From DASYXZ01 sp035308965 (lineage in GTDB: Bacteria > Acidobacteriota > Terriglobia > UBA7540), in contig DATGFN010000023.1 of NCBI GenBank assembly GCA_035308965.1, positions 248,001 to 312,000 on the forward strand: a stretch of DNA of 64,000 nucleotides, given 5' to 3'. A program made the translations under genes and the position numbers. The notes under the pieces were generated by a model. The model searched no databases and was not told the origin of the DNA. It saw only the letters and a program-made list of their open reading frames with translations. This document shows positions 1-8,969 of this stretch, one piece after another (the stretch's first letter is position 1; every line of letters begins with the position of its first letter).

Positions 1-1285
1 AGTTGTTGGATGATTTTGAAAGCTTGTCGATGATGAGCTCCATGCTTTCGACCGGTGACAAAGGGTTCAGGATTTTGCGCAGCACCCAAATTCGGTTCAG
101 TTCGTCTTTGGGAACGAGCAACTCCTCTTTTCGTGTCCCGGACTTGTTCAGGTCGATGGCGGGGAAGACGCGTTTGTCCACCAGCTTGCGGTCCAGGTGG
201 ACTTCCATGTTGCCGGTGCCTTTGAATTCTTCGAAGATCACGTCATCCATGCGGCTGCCGGTATCGATGAGGGCGGTGGCGATAATCGTCAGGCTGCCCC
301 CTTCCTCGATGTTGCGGGCGGCGCCAAAAAACCGCTTTGGGCGCTGGAGGGCGTTTGAATCCACGCCGCCGGACAGCACTTTGCCCGAGGGCGGCACGAC
401 CGTGTTATAGGCGCGCGCCAGACGGGTGATCGAGTCGAGCAGGATCACCACATCGCGTTTGTGTTCCACCAGACGCTTGGCTTTTTCAATCACCATCTCC
501 GCTACCTGGACGTGGCGGGCGGCGGGCTCGTCAAACGTCGAGCTGATGACCTCGCCCTTGACGGTGCGCTGCATATCTGTAACTTCTTCCGGCCGCTCGT
601 CAATCAGCAGGACAATCAGCGTGATCTCCGGATGATTAGTGCTCACCGAATTGGCAATGGCCTGCAGCAGCATCGTCTTGCCGGTACGCGGTGGGGAGAC
701 CACCAGGCCGCGTTGACCTTTGCCCACGGGCGTCAGCAGATCGAGCACGCGCGCGGAGATATTCTCCTTGCTGGTCTCGAGACGGATGCGCTCCAGCGGG
801 TAAAGGGGCGTGAGATTGTCAAAAAAGATTTTGTTGCGGGACTCGTCGGGCGGCTCAAAATTAATGGCCTCCACTTTGATGAGGGCGAAGTAACGTTCCC
901 CGTCTTTGGGCGGGCGGATTTGCCCGGAAATCGTGTCGCCCGTCCTCAGGTCAAACTTGCGGATTTGCGACGGCGAGACGTAGATATCGTCGGGCCCGGG
1001 AAGGTAGTTGTAATCGGGCGCGCGCAGGAAGCCAAAGCCGTCGGGCAGGCACTCCAGGACGCCCTCTGAAAAGATGAGGCCGCTTTTCTCCGTTTGCGCC
1101 TGGAGGATCTTGAAGATCAGTTCCTGCTTGCGCAAGCCGCTGGCGCCGACCACGGCGAGATCTTTCGCCACCTGAACGAGCGTGGCAATGTTCATCTCCT
1201 TGAGCTTGGCAATGTCGAGAACTTCACCTTCCTTGAGCTCCTGTATTTTTTCTTCCTGCATTTCGTCTTGTTTTTTTGCGGGCAT
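1..1285 (-). CDS. rho: Transcription termination factor Rho (partial, 3' end off window)
   Basis: Rho is the hexameric RNA helicase that ends transcription of untranslated RNA. The minus-strand reading begins MPAKKQDEMQEEK and runs through a Rho N-terminal region (KLKEMNIATLVQVAKDL), the cold-shock-like RNA-binding domain (GFGFLRAPDYNYLPGPDDIYVS), and the RecA-like core with Walker A (SPPRTGKT) and the R-loop region (SGGVDSNALQRPKRFFGAARN). The reading frame is still open at base 1, ending ...LSKSSNN, so only about the last ten residues should be missing. The ATG at 1285 has AGAAGG a few bases upstream. It reads in the same direction as the lon operon but is separated from it by 325 bp, so it probably has its own promoter. 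Identification is secure. Confidence 0.97.
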   Translation of the reverse strand, partial: MPAKKQDEMQEEKIQELKEGEVLDIAKLKEMNIATLVQVAKDLAVVGASGLRKQELIFKILQAQTEKSGLIFSEGVLECLPDGFGFLRAPDYNYLPGPDDIYVSPSQIRKFDLRTGDTISGQIRPPKDGERYFALIKVEAINFEPPDESRNKIFFDNLTPLYPLERIRLETSKENISARVLDLLTPVGKGQRGLVVSPPRTGKTMLLQAIANSVSTNHPEITLIVLLIDERPEEVTDMQRTVKGEVISSTFDEPAARHVQVAEMVIEKAKRLVEHKRDVVILLDSITRLARAYNTVVPPSGKVLSGGVDSNALQRPKRFFGAARNIEEGGSLTIIATALIDTGSRMDDVIFEEFKGTGNMEVHLDRKLVDKRVFPAIDLNKSGTRKEELLVPKDELNRIWVLRKILNPLSPVESMELIIDKLSKSSNN

Positions 1286-1610
1286 AATCCTTCTCTTTCA
1301 TCTGGTATAGGGTTTGAACCCGGTAGCGAGTTCATTGAAATAATTCTGAATCATGGGTGGCCCCGGTCGCTGCCCCTATTCGTTTAACCATTCGAGATAT
1401 GCGTTCGGTGGTTCACAACGACTAGGGAGCGGTGAAACTGGCGTCGAGGTCTTGGTTCGCGGCTATTAATCTCTCGATCCTGATATGGTCAGGGATAGTG
1501 AGTTACCAAACTTGCGAAGCAGGGAATTTTTGCTTCCCTGATACTCTGATGCACCTTCCCGCCAAAAAGTTACACCCCGCGGCGGTTTCTGAAATGGCGA
1601 TCATTCCCAT
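1286..1610. other. Intergenic region between rho and lon
   Basis: This 325-bp spacer must hold the 3' end of the lon transcript and the rho promoter. A small stem-loop is visible: CAGGGAA at 1520-1526 pairs with TTCCCTG at 1534-1540. It lacks a following T-run in the minus direction, so it is only a weak terminator candidate. No clear -35/-10 pair for rho was found and no gene is supported. Confidence 0.5.
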
Positions 1611-4034
1611 CTAATGAGTCAAAGGTTCACGGTCGCCTTCGAGTGATGTTGGGGGTTCGAGAGCCGGAGTCGCCTCGGGCTCCGTCACTAGGGCGTCGAT
1701 GGTTTCGATTTTCCTTTCCAGCGCCAGGTCCAGAACGTCGTCCATGGTCTCTACGAATCGGATGGCCAATTCCTGCTGGATGCCTGCGGGGATTTCGGAC
1801 AAGTCTTTTTCATTGTCGCGGGGCAAGAGCACGGTCTGAACTCCGAATCGGTGCGCCGCCAGAATTTTTTCTTTGACGCCGCCGATGGGCAGGACTTTTC
1901 CGCGCAGAGTGATCTCCCCGGTCATGGCCAGGCTGCGCAGCACGGGAATACGGGTGAGCGCGCTGACCACAGCGGTGACCAGTGTAATTCCCGCCGAGGG
2001 CCCGTCCTTGGGGATGGCGCCTTCGGGGATGTGAATATGAATATCGATATTGCGATAGAAGTCGGAGGGGAGCCCGAGGCGGGCCGCGCGCGAGCGAACG
2101 TAGCTCATCGCCGCCTGCCCTGATTCCTGCATGACCTCGCCGAGTTTGCCGGTGAGGGTGAGTTTGCCTTTGCCCTGCATGGTGGTGGCTTCGATGTGCA
2201 GAATTTGTCCGCCCACTTCAGTCCAGGCAAGGCCCGTGGCCAGGCCGATTTCGTTTTTCTCTTCCGACTTGGTGTCCCTGAATTTGATCACCCCAAGATA
2301 TTCCTGCAAGTCCTCGTTGCGCACCGTCGTCTGAAGTGTCTTGCCTTCCTTCACGACTTTGCGCGCAATCTTGCGCGAGACGTTGGCGATTTCACGCTCC
2401 AGGTTGCGCACCCCGGCCTCGCGCGTGTATCCGCGGATGATGTTGGCGATCGCATCATCCGTGAAAATCAGGTTTTCGGGTTTCAATCCAGCCTGCTCGT
2501 GTTGTTTGCGAATCAGGAAGCGCTTGGCGATTTCCACTTTCTCCGGCTCCGTGTATCCGGAGAGGCGCAAAATCTCCATGCGGTCTTGAAGAGGCTGGGG
2601 GATGGTGTGGATCACATTCGCCGTGGTGATGAAAAAGACTTTGGAGAGGTTGTACTCGACATCCAGGTAGTGATCCATGAACATGTAATTCTGCTCGGGG
2701 TCGAGCACTTCCAGTAATGCGGCGGAGGGATCGCCGCGGAAATCCATGCTCATTTTGTCCACTTCATCGAGCAGGAAAACCGGATTAACCGTGCCGGCTT
2801 TCTTCATCATTTGAAGGATCTGCCCGGGAAGGGCGCCGATGTAAGTCCGCCGGTGGCCGCGGATTTCGGCTTCATCCCGGACTCCGCCCAGCGACAGGCG
2901 CACGAACTTGCGGCCCGTGGCGCGGGCAATGGACCTGCCCAGTGAAGTCTTGCCGACACCGGGAGGCCCGACTAAGCAGAGAATGGACCCTCGCGGATTT
3001 TTTACCAACTGGCGGACGGCCAGGAACTCCAGGATGCGTTCCTTGATTTTCTCCAGACCATAGTGGTCATCCTCAAGAATCTTCTCCGCCCGGCGAATAT
3101 CCCGAATTTCCTTCGATTTTTTCTTCCAGGGCACGGCCAGCAGCCAGTCGAGGTAATTGCGCGATACGGTGGACTCCGCCGACATGGGCGGCATCATCTC
3201 CAGGCGCTTGAGTTCAGCCGAGGCCTTTTCCAGAGCGTCCTTGGTCATGCCCGCGGACTCAACCTTTTTCTTGAGCTCATCAATTTCGCTCTTTTCGTTC
3301 CGGCCCAGTTCCTTTTGTATCGCTTTGATTTTCTCGTTCAGGTAATACTCCCGCTGCGCGCGTTCCATCTGGCGCTTCACACGGCCCTGAATGGTCCGGT
3401 CCACATTCAGTTTTTCAATTTCAATGTCCAGGATATCGGCGAGGCGTGTAAGCCGGTCAACCGGGTCAAAAATTTCGAGCAGTTCCTGCTTCTCTTCGAT
3501 GCTGACATTCAAGTTGGCGGCCACCGTGTCGGTGAACTTGCCAATCTCCTCCACCTTGATGGCGGCGATCATGGTTTCGTAGTTGAGGCTTTGCGACAGC
3601 TTCACATACTGCTCAAAGAGCGAGGTGACGCGTTGCACCAGTTGTTCAAGACTGGGCGTGGAAACAGGGCGGTAGGCCGCCGTTTTGACGGAAACCCGGA
3701 AGTAGCCCTCTTCGGCCGAGATTTTCAATATCTTGCCGCGCTCGATGCCTTCCACCAGCACTTTGATGTTTCCATCGGGAAGCTTCAGGCTTTGAACGAT
3801 GTTGGCGATGGTCCCCACCTGGTAAATGTCGTTCGGTTTTGGTTCATCCACCGAGGCGTCGTGCTGGGTGGCGAGGAAGATCTTTTTATCGCCCGCCAAC
3901 GAATCTTCGAGCGCGCGAATGGAGCTGTCGCGCCCCACCACGAAGGGGGTCATCATGTGGGGGAAAATCACCACATCCCTGATGGGCATCATGGGCAACA
4001 TGCGTGTATCGCTTTTTTCGCGGCCTGAGAACAT
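1611..4034 (-). CDS. lon: ATP-dependent Lon protease
   Basis: Cytosolic AAA+ serine protease that degrades misfolded and regulatory proteins. The N-terminal LON substrate domain (MLPMMPIRDVVIFPHMM...) is followed by coiled coil, Walker A GPPGVGKT (about residues 356-363), Walker B FLLDEVDK, and the C-terminal protease domain with the Ser-Lys dyad: serine in PKDGPSAG (about 680) and lysine in GGVKEK (about 721). The 807-aa length is normal. The frame stays open up to a TTG at 4061 that would overlap clpX by 17 nt. I prefer the ATG at 4034, ten bases after the clpX stop, although its Shine-Dalgarno (AAGGTGG inside clpX) is rather far away. It is the last gene of tig-clpP-clpX-lon. Confidence 0.96.
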   Translation of the reverse strand: MFSGREKSDTRMLPMMPIRDVVIFPHMMTPFVVGRDSSIRALEDSLAGDKKIFLATQHDASVDEPKPNDIYQVGTIANIVQSLKLPDGNIKVLVEGIERGKILKISAEEGYFRVSVKTAAYRPVSTPSLEQLVQRVTSLFEQYVKLSQSLNYETMIAAIKVEEIGKFTDTVAANLNVSIEEKQELLEIFDPVDRLTRLADILDIEIEKLNVDRTIQGRVKRQMERAQREYYLNEKIKAIQKELGRNEKSEIDELKKKVESAGMTKDALEKASAELKRLEMMPPMSAESTVSRNYLDWLLAVPWKKKSKEIRDIRRAEKILEDDHYGLEKIKERILEFLAVRQLVKNPRGSILCLVGPPGVGKTSLGRSIARATGRKFVRLSLGGVRDEAEIRGHRRTYIGALPGQILQMMKKAGTVNPVFLLDEVDKMSMDFRGDPSAALLEVLDPEQNYMFMDHYLDVEYNLSKVFFITTANVIHTIPQPLQDRMEILRLSGYTEPEKVEIAKRFLIRKQHEQAGLKPENLIFTDDAIANIIRGYTREAGVRNLEREIANVSRKIARKVVKEGKTLQTTVRNEDLQEYLGVIKFRDTKSEEKNEIGLATGLAWTEVGGQILHIEATTMQGKGKLTLTGKLGEVMQESGQAAMSYVRSRAARLGLPSDFYRNIDIHIHIPEGAIPKDGPSAGITLVTAVVSALTRIPVLRSLAMTGEITLRGKVLPIGGVKEKILAAHRFGVQTVLLPRDNEKDLSEIPAGIQQELAIRFVETMDDVLDLALERKIETIDALVTEPEATPALEPPTSLEGDREPLTH

Positions 4035-4044
4035 AGGGGACCCG

Positions 4045-5310
4045 TTAACCCACCTTTTCAAGAATATTTGATGTGAACTTAATTTCGTGATTCTTCACCA
4101 TCTCTTCTGTTACCTCAAACTCCCGGATCGAACGCTGGCCGGGCAGGTTGTACATTAGATCGAGCATCAGATCCTCAAGAATCATCCTGAGGCCTCTGGC
4201 CCCAACCTTTCTCTCCAGCGCCTGATTCGCAATGGTCGCCAGGGCGTCCACGCTGAAAGTCAATTTAACATCTTCGTAATCAAACAGCCTTTGATATTGA
4301 CGGACCAGCGCGTTCTTGGGCTGGGTCAGGATCTGGACCAGGGCCGATGCGTCCAAGTCGTTGAGCACACTCACCACCGGAAGCCGGCCGACAAACTCCG
4401 GAATAATTCCATAGCGAATCAAATCCATGGGCTGGACTTGTTCCAGTATTTCGATGTTCCTTCTCTTGTCGGTGACGGGCCCATGCTTTTGCGCGTCCGT
4501 GTGGAAGCCCATCGTCTTCCGGCCCACTCTCCGTTCGATGATCCTTTCGAGGCCCACGAAGGCCCCGCCGCAAATAAAAAGAATATTGGTGGTATCGACC
4601 GCCGTAAATTCCTGGTGAGGGTGTTTCCGGCCGCCTTGCGGGGGAACATTGGCGACCGTCCCTTCCAGAATTTTCAGCAGAGCCTGTTGGACGCCCTCTC
4701 CCGAAACATCGCGCGTAATGGAAGGGTTTTCGTCCTTCTTGGAAATCTTATCGATTTCGTCGATGTAAATAATTCCATGCTGGGCGCGAGCCACGTCGTT
4801 CTGCGCGTTCAACAGCAACTTCAAGATAATATTCTCGACGTCTTCGCCTACGTATCCAGCTTCGGTGAGCGTGGTGGCATCCACGATGGCAAAGGGCACG
4901 TCCAACTGCCGCGCCAGGGTCTGAGCCAGCAACGTCTTGCCGGTGCCGGTGGGTCCTATCAGCAGAATATTGGATTTTGTCAGCTCTACGTCATTGCGCT
5001 GGCGCGCCATGGCCAGGCGCTTGTAATGGTTGTAAACGGCCACCGCCAGTTTTTTCTTGGTCTTTTCCTGCCCGATCACATACGCGTCCAGGAACGCCTT
5101 CACTTCCGTGGGCCGCGGCAAGGCCGGTTGCGGCGCCGCGGAGTGTCCGGGCACGCCCTCTTCGAGCATGGTGTTGCAAATCGCAACGCATTCTTCGCAG
5201 ATGTAGGCGCGCACGTGTTCCCCGGGCGAGGCGATGAGTTTCTTAACCGCGTCCTGGGCCTTGTGGCAGAACGAGCAGCGCAGCGATTCGTCAGGGCTGG
5301 TGCGTTTCAA
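4045..5310 (-). CDS. clpX: ATP-dependent Clp protease ATP-binding subunit ClpX
   Basis: AAA+ unfoldase that feeds tagged proteins into ClpP. The 421-aa protein has the N-terminal zinc-binding domain with two CxxC pairs (Cys12/15 and Cys38/41), Walker A GPTGTGKT, Walker B IIYIDEIDKI, and a pore-loop region typical of ClpX (GYVGEDVE). The length is normal for the family. It lies 14 bp downstream of clpP on the same strand, as in many bacteria, and is followed closely by lon, so the three are very probably cotranscribed from the tig promoter. Confidence 0.97.
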   Translation of the reverse strand: MKRTSPDESLRCSFCHKAQDAVKKLIASPGEHVRAYICEECVAICNTMLEEGVPGHSAAPQPALPRPTEVKAFLDAYVIGQEKTKKKLAVAVYNHYKRLAMARQRNDVELTKSNILLIGPTGTGKTLLAQTLARQLDVPFAIVDATTLTEAGYVGEDVENIILKLLLNAQNDVARAQHGIIYIDEIDKISKKDENPSITRDVSGEGVQQALLKILEGTVANVPPQGGRKHPHQEFTAVDTTNILFICGGAFVGLERIIERRVGRKTMGFHTDAQKHGPVTDKRRNIEILEQVQPMDLIRYGIIPEFVGRLPVVSVLNDLDASALVQILTQPKNALVRQYQRLFDYEDVKLTFSVDALATIANQALERKVGARGLRMILEDLMLDLMYNLPGQRSIREFEVTEEMVKNHEIKFTSNILEKVG

Positions 5311-5324
5311 AGGGGCTCCGGAGA

Positions 5325-5939
5325 TTATTTGTGCTTAAAAATAATCTCGTCAATAATGCCGTAATCTTTGGCTTGGTGGGCGCCCATCCAGAAATCACGC
5401 TCAACGTCGTGCTCGACTTTTTCGATGGTCTGGCCGGTGTGCTTGGCCATGATCTCATTCAGGTTGGCACGAATTCTCAAAATTTCACGAGCATGAATAT
5501 CAATATCCGTTGCCTGGCCTGACAGTCCGCCCATGGTGGGCTGGTGAATCAGGACGCGGGAATTCGGCAATGCAAACCGCTTGCCGGCTGTGCCGGCCGC
5601 AAGCAGGAGAGCGGCAATGCTGGCCGCCTGGCCGATGCAGATGGTGGCCACGTGGGGGCGGATGAATTGCATGGTGTCGTAAATCGCCATGCCGGCGGTC
5701 ACCACTCCGCCCGGCGAATTAATGTACAACGACACATCCTTTTCCGGGTCTTCCGCCTCCAGAAACAGGAGTTGCGCCGTCACCAGGTTGGCGACGTTGT
5801 CGTCAATCGGGGTGCCGATAAAAATAATATTGTCCCGCAGAAGGCGCGAGTAAATGTCGTAAGCACGCTCGCCCCGATTGGTCTGTTCGACCACCATGGG
5901 CACGAGAGTCATGTTCGGCTGATTTTCGTTCATAGCCAC
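5325..5939 (-). CDS. clpP: ATP-dependent Clp protease proteolytic subunit ClpP
   Basis: Barrel-forming serine peptidase that works with ClpX. At 204 aa it is full length. The catalytic triad is visible: Ser107 in GQAAS, His132 in RVLIHQP and Asp182 in ERDFWM. The helix after the nucleophile reads IAALLLAAG where many ClpPs have MGAFLL; this is a conservative difference and the active site is intact. It sits between tig (27-bp spacer) and clpX (14-bp spacer) on the same strand, the common tig-clpP-clpX order. Confidence 0.97.
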   Translation of the reverse strand: MAMNENQPNMTLVPMVVEQTNRGERAYDIYSRLLRDNIIFIGTPIDDNVANLVTAQLLFLEAEDPEKDVSLYINSPGGVVTAGMAIYDTMQFIRPHVATICIGQAASIAALLLAAGTAGKRFALPNSRVLIHQPTMGGLSGQATDIDIHAREILRIRANLNEIMAKHTGQTIEKVEHDVERDFWMGAHQAKDYGIIDEIIFKHK

Positions 5940-5966
5940 TCTTATTCTGCCGGGGTTCGCAAGGGG

Positions 5967-7241
5967 TCACTCACTTTTCCGAATGATTTTTGCGCTGCGG
6001 TAGATGATATCAAGCGCTTTCTGGTTTCGGCGGCTAGACTTAATTCTAGCCAGCGCGCCGTTGCGTGTCAAGCGTGTTTTCATGGCGGCGGGGGTCTCAC
6101 GATGCTCGGCGGCCATCTCGCGAACGATTTCATCCAGCTCTTCGTCGGTCACCTCAATTTTTTCCGCATCCGCAATCCGCTCGAGCATCAAGGCGGCGCG
6201 AACTTCCTCGGTTCCGTCAGCCCTTGCATCTTCGCGAATCTTTTTCCAATCGATATCGACCGTTCGGGGGTCTATTCCCTGGCCCAGCAGTTGAGATAAA
6301 GTGTTTTCCAGTTTGTGGTCGAGTTGTGCTTCCACCAATACGTCCGGCACGGGAAATTCGTGCGCGGCCAAAAGTTTTTCCACCAACTTCTGCTTGGTCG
6401 CGGCTTCAGCGCGGCGCTTGCGATTTTCCTTTAGATCCTCGCGGACTTTGTTGCGTAATTCTTCCAAGGTTGAAAATTCGCTGGCCGATTTTGCCAGGTC
6501 GTCATCCAAAGCCGGGAGCACTTTTTTCTTGATGCTTCGAACTTCAACCCGGTACATATAGCTTTTCCCCGCCAGGGTTTTCTGCGGATAATCGTCGGGA
6601 TAGGAGGCGGTAAATTCGCGAACTTCTCCGGCCTTGGCGCCCAACAGGTTCTCGTTGAAGGCAGCCACTGTACCTTTGCCGCCCAGGTGAATCATGGCTT
6701 CCCGAGCCTCTACGGGGTTGGTCCCCGCGTCCTTCAAATCCCGTCCCTGATAGCTGACATCGAGATAGTCGTCATCCTGAGCCGGACGGTCCGGAACGGC
6801 CTCGAAAGTCGCGGCGCGCTCGCGCAGTTTCTCCAGCGTCTGGTCTACGTCCGAATCGTTAACGGTAACCTGATCTTCCTCGGCTTCCAGTCCTTTGTAC
6901 TCTTTCAATTCGAACGCCGGATAGACCTCAAAAGTCGCTTTGACGGTCAGGGGTTTGTCGTCCTCAAACTTCAGATCTTCAAATTGAGGCTTGCCCACCA
7001 CGGTTAGTTTCTGGTCTTTCACCAGGTTGTCGAAAAACTTGGGCAGAAGAGTTTGGACTACCTCACCTTTGATATCCTCGCGGAAACGGGTGCGGACAAT
7101 TGAAGCGGGGGCGTGTCCGGGGCGAAACCCGGGAATTCGAGCCACACGCGTGTATTGGGCCGTGACGGTTTCCGCTTCCTTGCGAAGGACGTCCACGGGG
7201 ATTTCAATTACCAGTTCTTTCTTGCAGGTTTCTGCCTCCAC
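5967..7241 (-). CDS. tig: Trigger factor (ribosome-associated chaperone/PPIase)
   Basis: Chaperone that binds the ribosome exit tunnel and nascent chains. The 424-aa product has an N-terminal ribosome-binding domain with the signature region RIPGFRPGHAPASIV (the GFRxGxxP loop), a central FKBP-type PPIase domain (about residues 150-240), and a helical C-terminal domain. The start is a GTG at 7241 with GAGGA just upstream; no better in-frame start lies further up. It is the first gene of the tig-clpP-clpX-lon operon, about 135 nt downstream of the promoter at 7383-7410. Confidence 0.96.
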   Translation of the reverse strand: MEAETCKKELVIEIPVDVLRKEAETVTAQYTRVARIPGFRPGHAPASIVRTRFREDIKGEVVQTLLPKFFDNLVKDQKLTVVGKPQFEDLKFEDDKPLTVKATFEVYPAFELKEYKGLEAEEDQVTVNDSDVDQTLEKLRERAATFEAVPDRPAQDDDYLDVSYQGRDLKDAGTNPVEAREAMIHLGGKGTVAAFNENLLGAKAGEVREFTASYPDDYPQKTLAGKSYMYRVEVRSIKKKVLPALDDDLAKSASEFSTLEELRNKVREDLKENRKRRAEAATKQKLVEKLLAAHEFPVPDVLVEAQLDHKLENTLSQLLGQGIDPRTVDIDWKKIREDARADGTEEVRAALMLERIADAEKIEVTDEELDEIVREMAAEHRETPAAMKTRLTRNGALARIKSSRRNQKALDIIYRSAKIIRKSE

Positions 7242-7382
7242 GGTTCCTCGTTGGTGAAGTTACGGTGAGATGAGAGGGCGGGCGATCCCTCTTTCTGATA
7301 TCAATCCCAGGGGCTTTGCAAAGGGAGTTCGTGCCACAGACTTCAAATGAGTTGAGGGCAACGCTGGCCCCGTTGAAAACTC

Positions 7383-7410
7383 AGTATAGCATACGATTTT
7401 GAAGTGTCAA
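7383..7410 (-). promoter_or_regulatory. Sigma70-type promoter of the tig-clpP-clpX-lon operon
   Basis: On the minus strand TTGACA (7405-7410, a perfect -35) is followed after 16 bp by TATACT (7383-7388, -10). Transcription would start near 7376 and leave a 5' leader of about 135 nt before the tig GTG. No heat-shock operator (CIRCE) was seen next to it. Confidence 0.8.
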
Positions 7411-7605
7411 CGTAGCTTTGGAGTTTGGCTTTCAAGTAGTGCTGATCCTGCTTGGAGATCGGCATATTGAGTTTCTACTGAGCTCCCGGCTTGAGGACGG
7501 CGCCAAGATAATCGAGCTACCCTGTTGCGTTAAGTGCCACAGAAGTTCCGAGGCAAAACTCGGTTTTAGTTTACAATAAGTGTTGGCCACGAACGGTCAT
7601 CGCGC

Positions 7606-7695
7606 GGAGAGATGGGTGAGTGGTTGAAACCGGCGGTCTTGAAAACCGTTAGCGCTGAAAGGTGCTCGGGGGTTCGAATCCCTCTCTCTCCGCCA
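7606..7695 (+). tRNA. tRNA-Ser (anticodon UGA)
   Basis: A full class II tRNA with encoded CCA. The acceptor stem GGAGAGA (7606-7612) pairs with TCTCTCC (7685-7691), followed by discriminator G and CCA. The anticodon stem GCGGT/ACCGT encloses a loop with anticodon TGA. A long variable arm precedes the T-arm (GGGGG TTCGAAT CCCTC). The long variable arm and anticodon identify tRNA-Ser reading UCA/UCG. A TACAAT box at 7572-7577 may be its -10 element, but no good -35 was found. Its 3' end is duplicated at 7811-7835. Confidence 0.95.
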
Positions 7696-7696
7696 T
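7672..7696 (+). repeat. Direct repeat, copy 1: 3' end of tRNA-Ser (att-like)
   Basis: These 25 bases run from the T-loop of tRNA-Ser through its CCA plus one T. They recur identically at 7811-7835. Such tRNA 3'-end duplications are what tyrosine-recombinase elements leave as attL/attR. Confidence 0.8.
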
Positions 7697-7810
7697 ATCT
7701 TCCAGAGATGGGAGTGCTAATTCTATTTGAGTTTCGGACCACGATCCTTCACTTCGCTCAGGATTTCGGCAGGAGGCTCCCGCTTCGCTCACGCCTCCTA
7801 TGCGCCTCAA

Positions 7811-7835
7811 GTTCGAATCCCTCTCTCTCCGCCAT
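7811..7835 (+). repeat. Direct repeat, copy 2: isolated tRNA-Ser 3' end (att-like scar)
   Basis: Exact 25-base copy of 7672-7696, here without the 5' part of the tRNA. The 114 bp between the copies hold no gene and no integrase. This is either an att scar left by an excised or collapsed element, or a short local duplication. Confidence 0.75.
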
Positions 7836-7967
7836 TTTATCCGTGGCTGCAAATGTTAATTCCGCCAAAACCTCTAAAATGCCCGACCTTCTGAACCTGA
7901 TAAAAAGGTGTTATCGTTAGGTGGAAATTTGGAGCTCACGTCCGAATCTCAGAAGCGAGCGGGGGCA

Positions 7968-8507
7968 ATGGACAAGCAGAAATTAGATAGGGCATTCGCC
8001 CGGCTGGGCCAGCTCCTGCGGGAAAGGCGGGTGGCGGGCGAAATAGCGGTGTTTGGCGGCGCCGCGATTGTCCTCGGCTTTGAATTCAGGACGGCCACCG
8101 AGGACGTGGATGCTATGATTACCCAGGGCCACGGGCAAGTGGTGAAAGCCCAGGAGGAAGTCGGGCTTGAACTGGGGCTTCCGCCGAACTGGCTGAACGA
8201 GCAGGGCACTAGCTACCTTTCCAAGCACAAAGATTTTGAGATGTTCAAGACCTACCCCTCTGAAGGCCAGTTTGGGCTTCGGGTGCTGACGGCAACCCCC
8301 CAGTACCTGCTGGCAATGAAACTTCTCGCTTTCCGGTCGGATGACATTCAGGATATTGTGCTGCTTGCGCGGGGGTTGGGCATTACGACCGCCGAGGGCT
8401 TCCTGCAACTCATCAAGCACTACTACCCTGACGAGCAAGTGATCCCTGAGAAAGTTGCGCAGATTCAGAGCATCGCGAGGCAAATCAATGCGCCCCACAA
8501 GCCTTAA
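7968..8507 (+). CDS. Nucleotidyltransferase-fold protein (DUF6036-like)
   Basis: A 179-aa protein of the minimal nucleotidyltransferase superfamily, related to the DUF6036/AbiEii-type families often found in toxin-antitoxin or mobile-element settings. The sequence shows the GG of the active-site loop (VFGGAAIVLGF, about residues 28-37), a DxD pair (TEDVDAM, Asp46/Asp48), and then a helical part with YLLAMKLLAFR (about 105-115), a region typical of AbiEii-like proteins. I chose the ATG at 7968 (upstream GAAGCGAGCGGGGG) rather than an upstream start at 7908 because homologous folds begin about here. The next gene overlaps its end by 20 nt, so the two are translationally coupled. Its substrate is unknown. 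Confidence 0.75.
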   Translation: MDKQKLDRAFARLGQLLRERRVAGEIAVFGGAAIVLGFEFRTATEDVDAMITQGHGQVVKAQEEVGLELGLPPNWLNEQGTSYLSKHKDFEMFKTYPSEGQFGLRVLTATPQYLLAMKLLAFRSDDIQDIVLLARGLGITTAEGFLQLIKHYYPDEQVIPEKVAQIQSIARQINAPHKP

Positions 8508-8880
8508 GGAAGCAGTGGACCGCATCATCAGCGGCGAAATTGGAATGGATGCCATCAAGGAATTCCTCGACGAGTTCTACCTGAGTAACCCCGCCGAGCG
8601 ACAGCGCATGATCGGCGAAGAACCGGGGCTCACGGGAGTGGCGTTCCAGGATGCCTACGTTGGGGCTGTCGGAGAGCACCTTGCCAGGCGCTGGGGGCTG
8701 GATATCCCGGCGTGGGCGGACAACGCGCATAGGTTCCTGCAAACGCCTCATTTCCCCGATTACATGGAATTTGCCAAACCGGTTTTCCTGCGCGACAGTC
8801 CCATTGCCTTCCGCCGGCGGTTGATTTTCACCGAGGCCGAGCCCCTGCGCCGAGCGAGGTTCCCAAGGGACGACAGCTGA
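8488..8880 (+). CDS. Uncharacterised protein coupled to the nucleotidyltransferase gene
   Basis: A 130-aa soluble, acidic-to-neutral protein beginning MRPTSLKEAVDRIISGEIGMDAIKEFLDEFYLS. I do not recognise a named family. It is predicted to be mostly helical, with a middle stretch AYVGAVGEHLARRWGLDIPAWA and no signal peptide or membrane segment. Its ATG at 8488 lies inside the last 20 nt of the nucleotidyltransferase gene, so the pair is expressed together. By context it may be the cognate partner (antitoxin or toxin) of that enzyme. That role is inference only. Confidence 0.6.
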   Translation: MRPTSLKEAVDRIISGEIGMDAIKEFLDEFYLSNPAERQRMIGEEPGLTGVAFQDAYVGAVGEHLARRWGLDIPAWADNAHRFLQTPHFPDYMEFAKPVFLRDSPIAFRRRLIFTEAEPLRRARFPRDDS

Positions 8881-8969
8881 AGCCTGCGGTGGTGCCGCTG
8901 GGAGATTGGGCGAAATTGGGTTAAAACTTCTCTACGGTCAATCGAGTCTGGAGGCTCGGGTTTTCAAGA

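Noticed and set aside
461..1069. Long plus-strand frame opposite rho
   Set aside because: It is the antisense shadow of rho, whose domains and motifs read cleanly on the minus strand.
1520..1540. Stem-loop between rho and lon as terminator
   Set aside because: No T-run follows in the transcript direction.
3063..4028. 321-codon plus-strand frame opposite lon
   Set aside because: Antisense to conserved Lon sequence; no family features of its own.
4291..5364. 357-codon plus-strand frame opposite clpX
   Set aside because: Antisense shadow caused by high GC codon use in clpX.
7612..7920. Plus-strand frame running through tRNA-Ser and its duplicated end
   Set aside because: It covers the tRNA itself and the repeat; not a protein gene.
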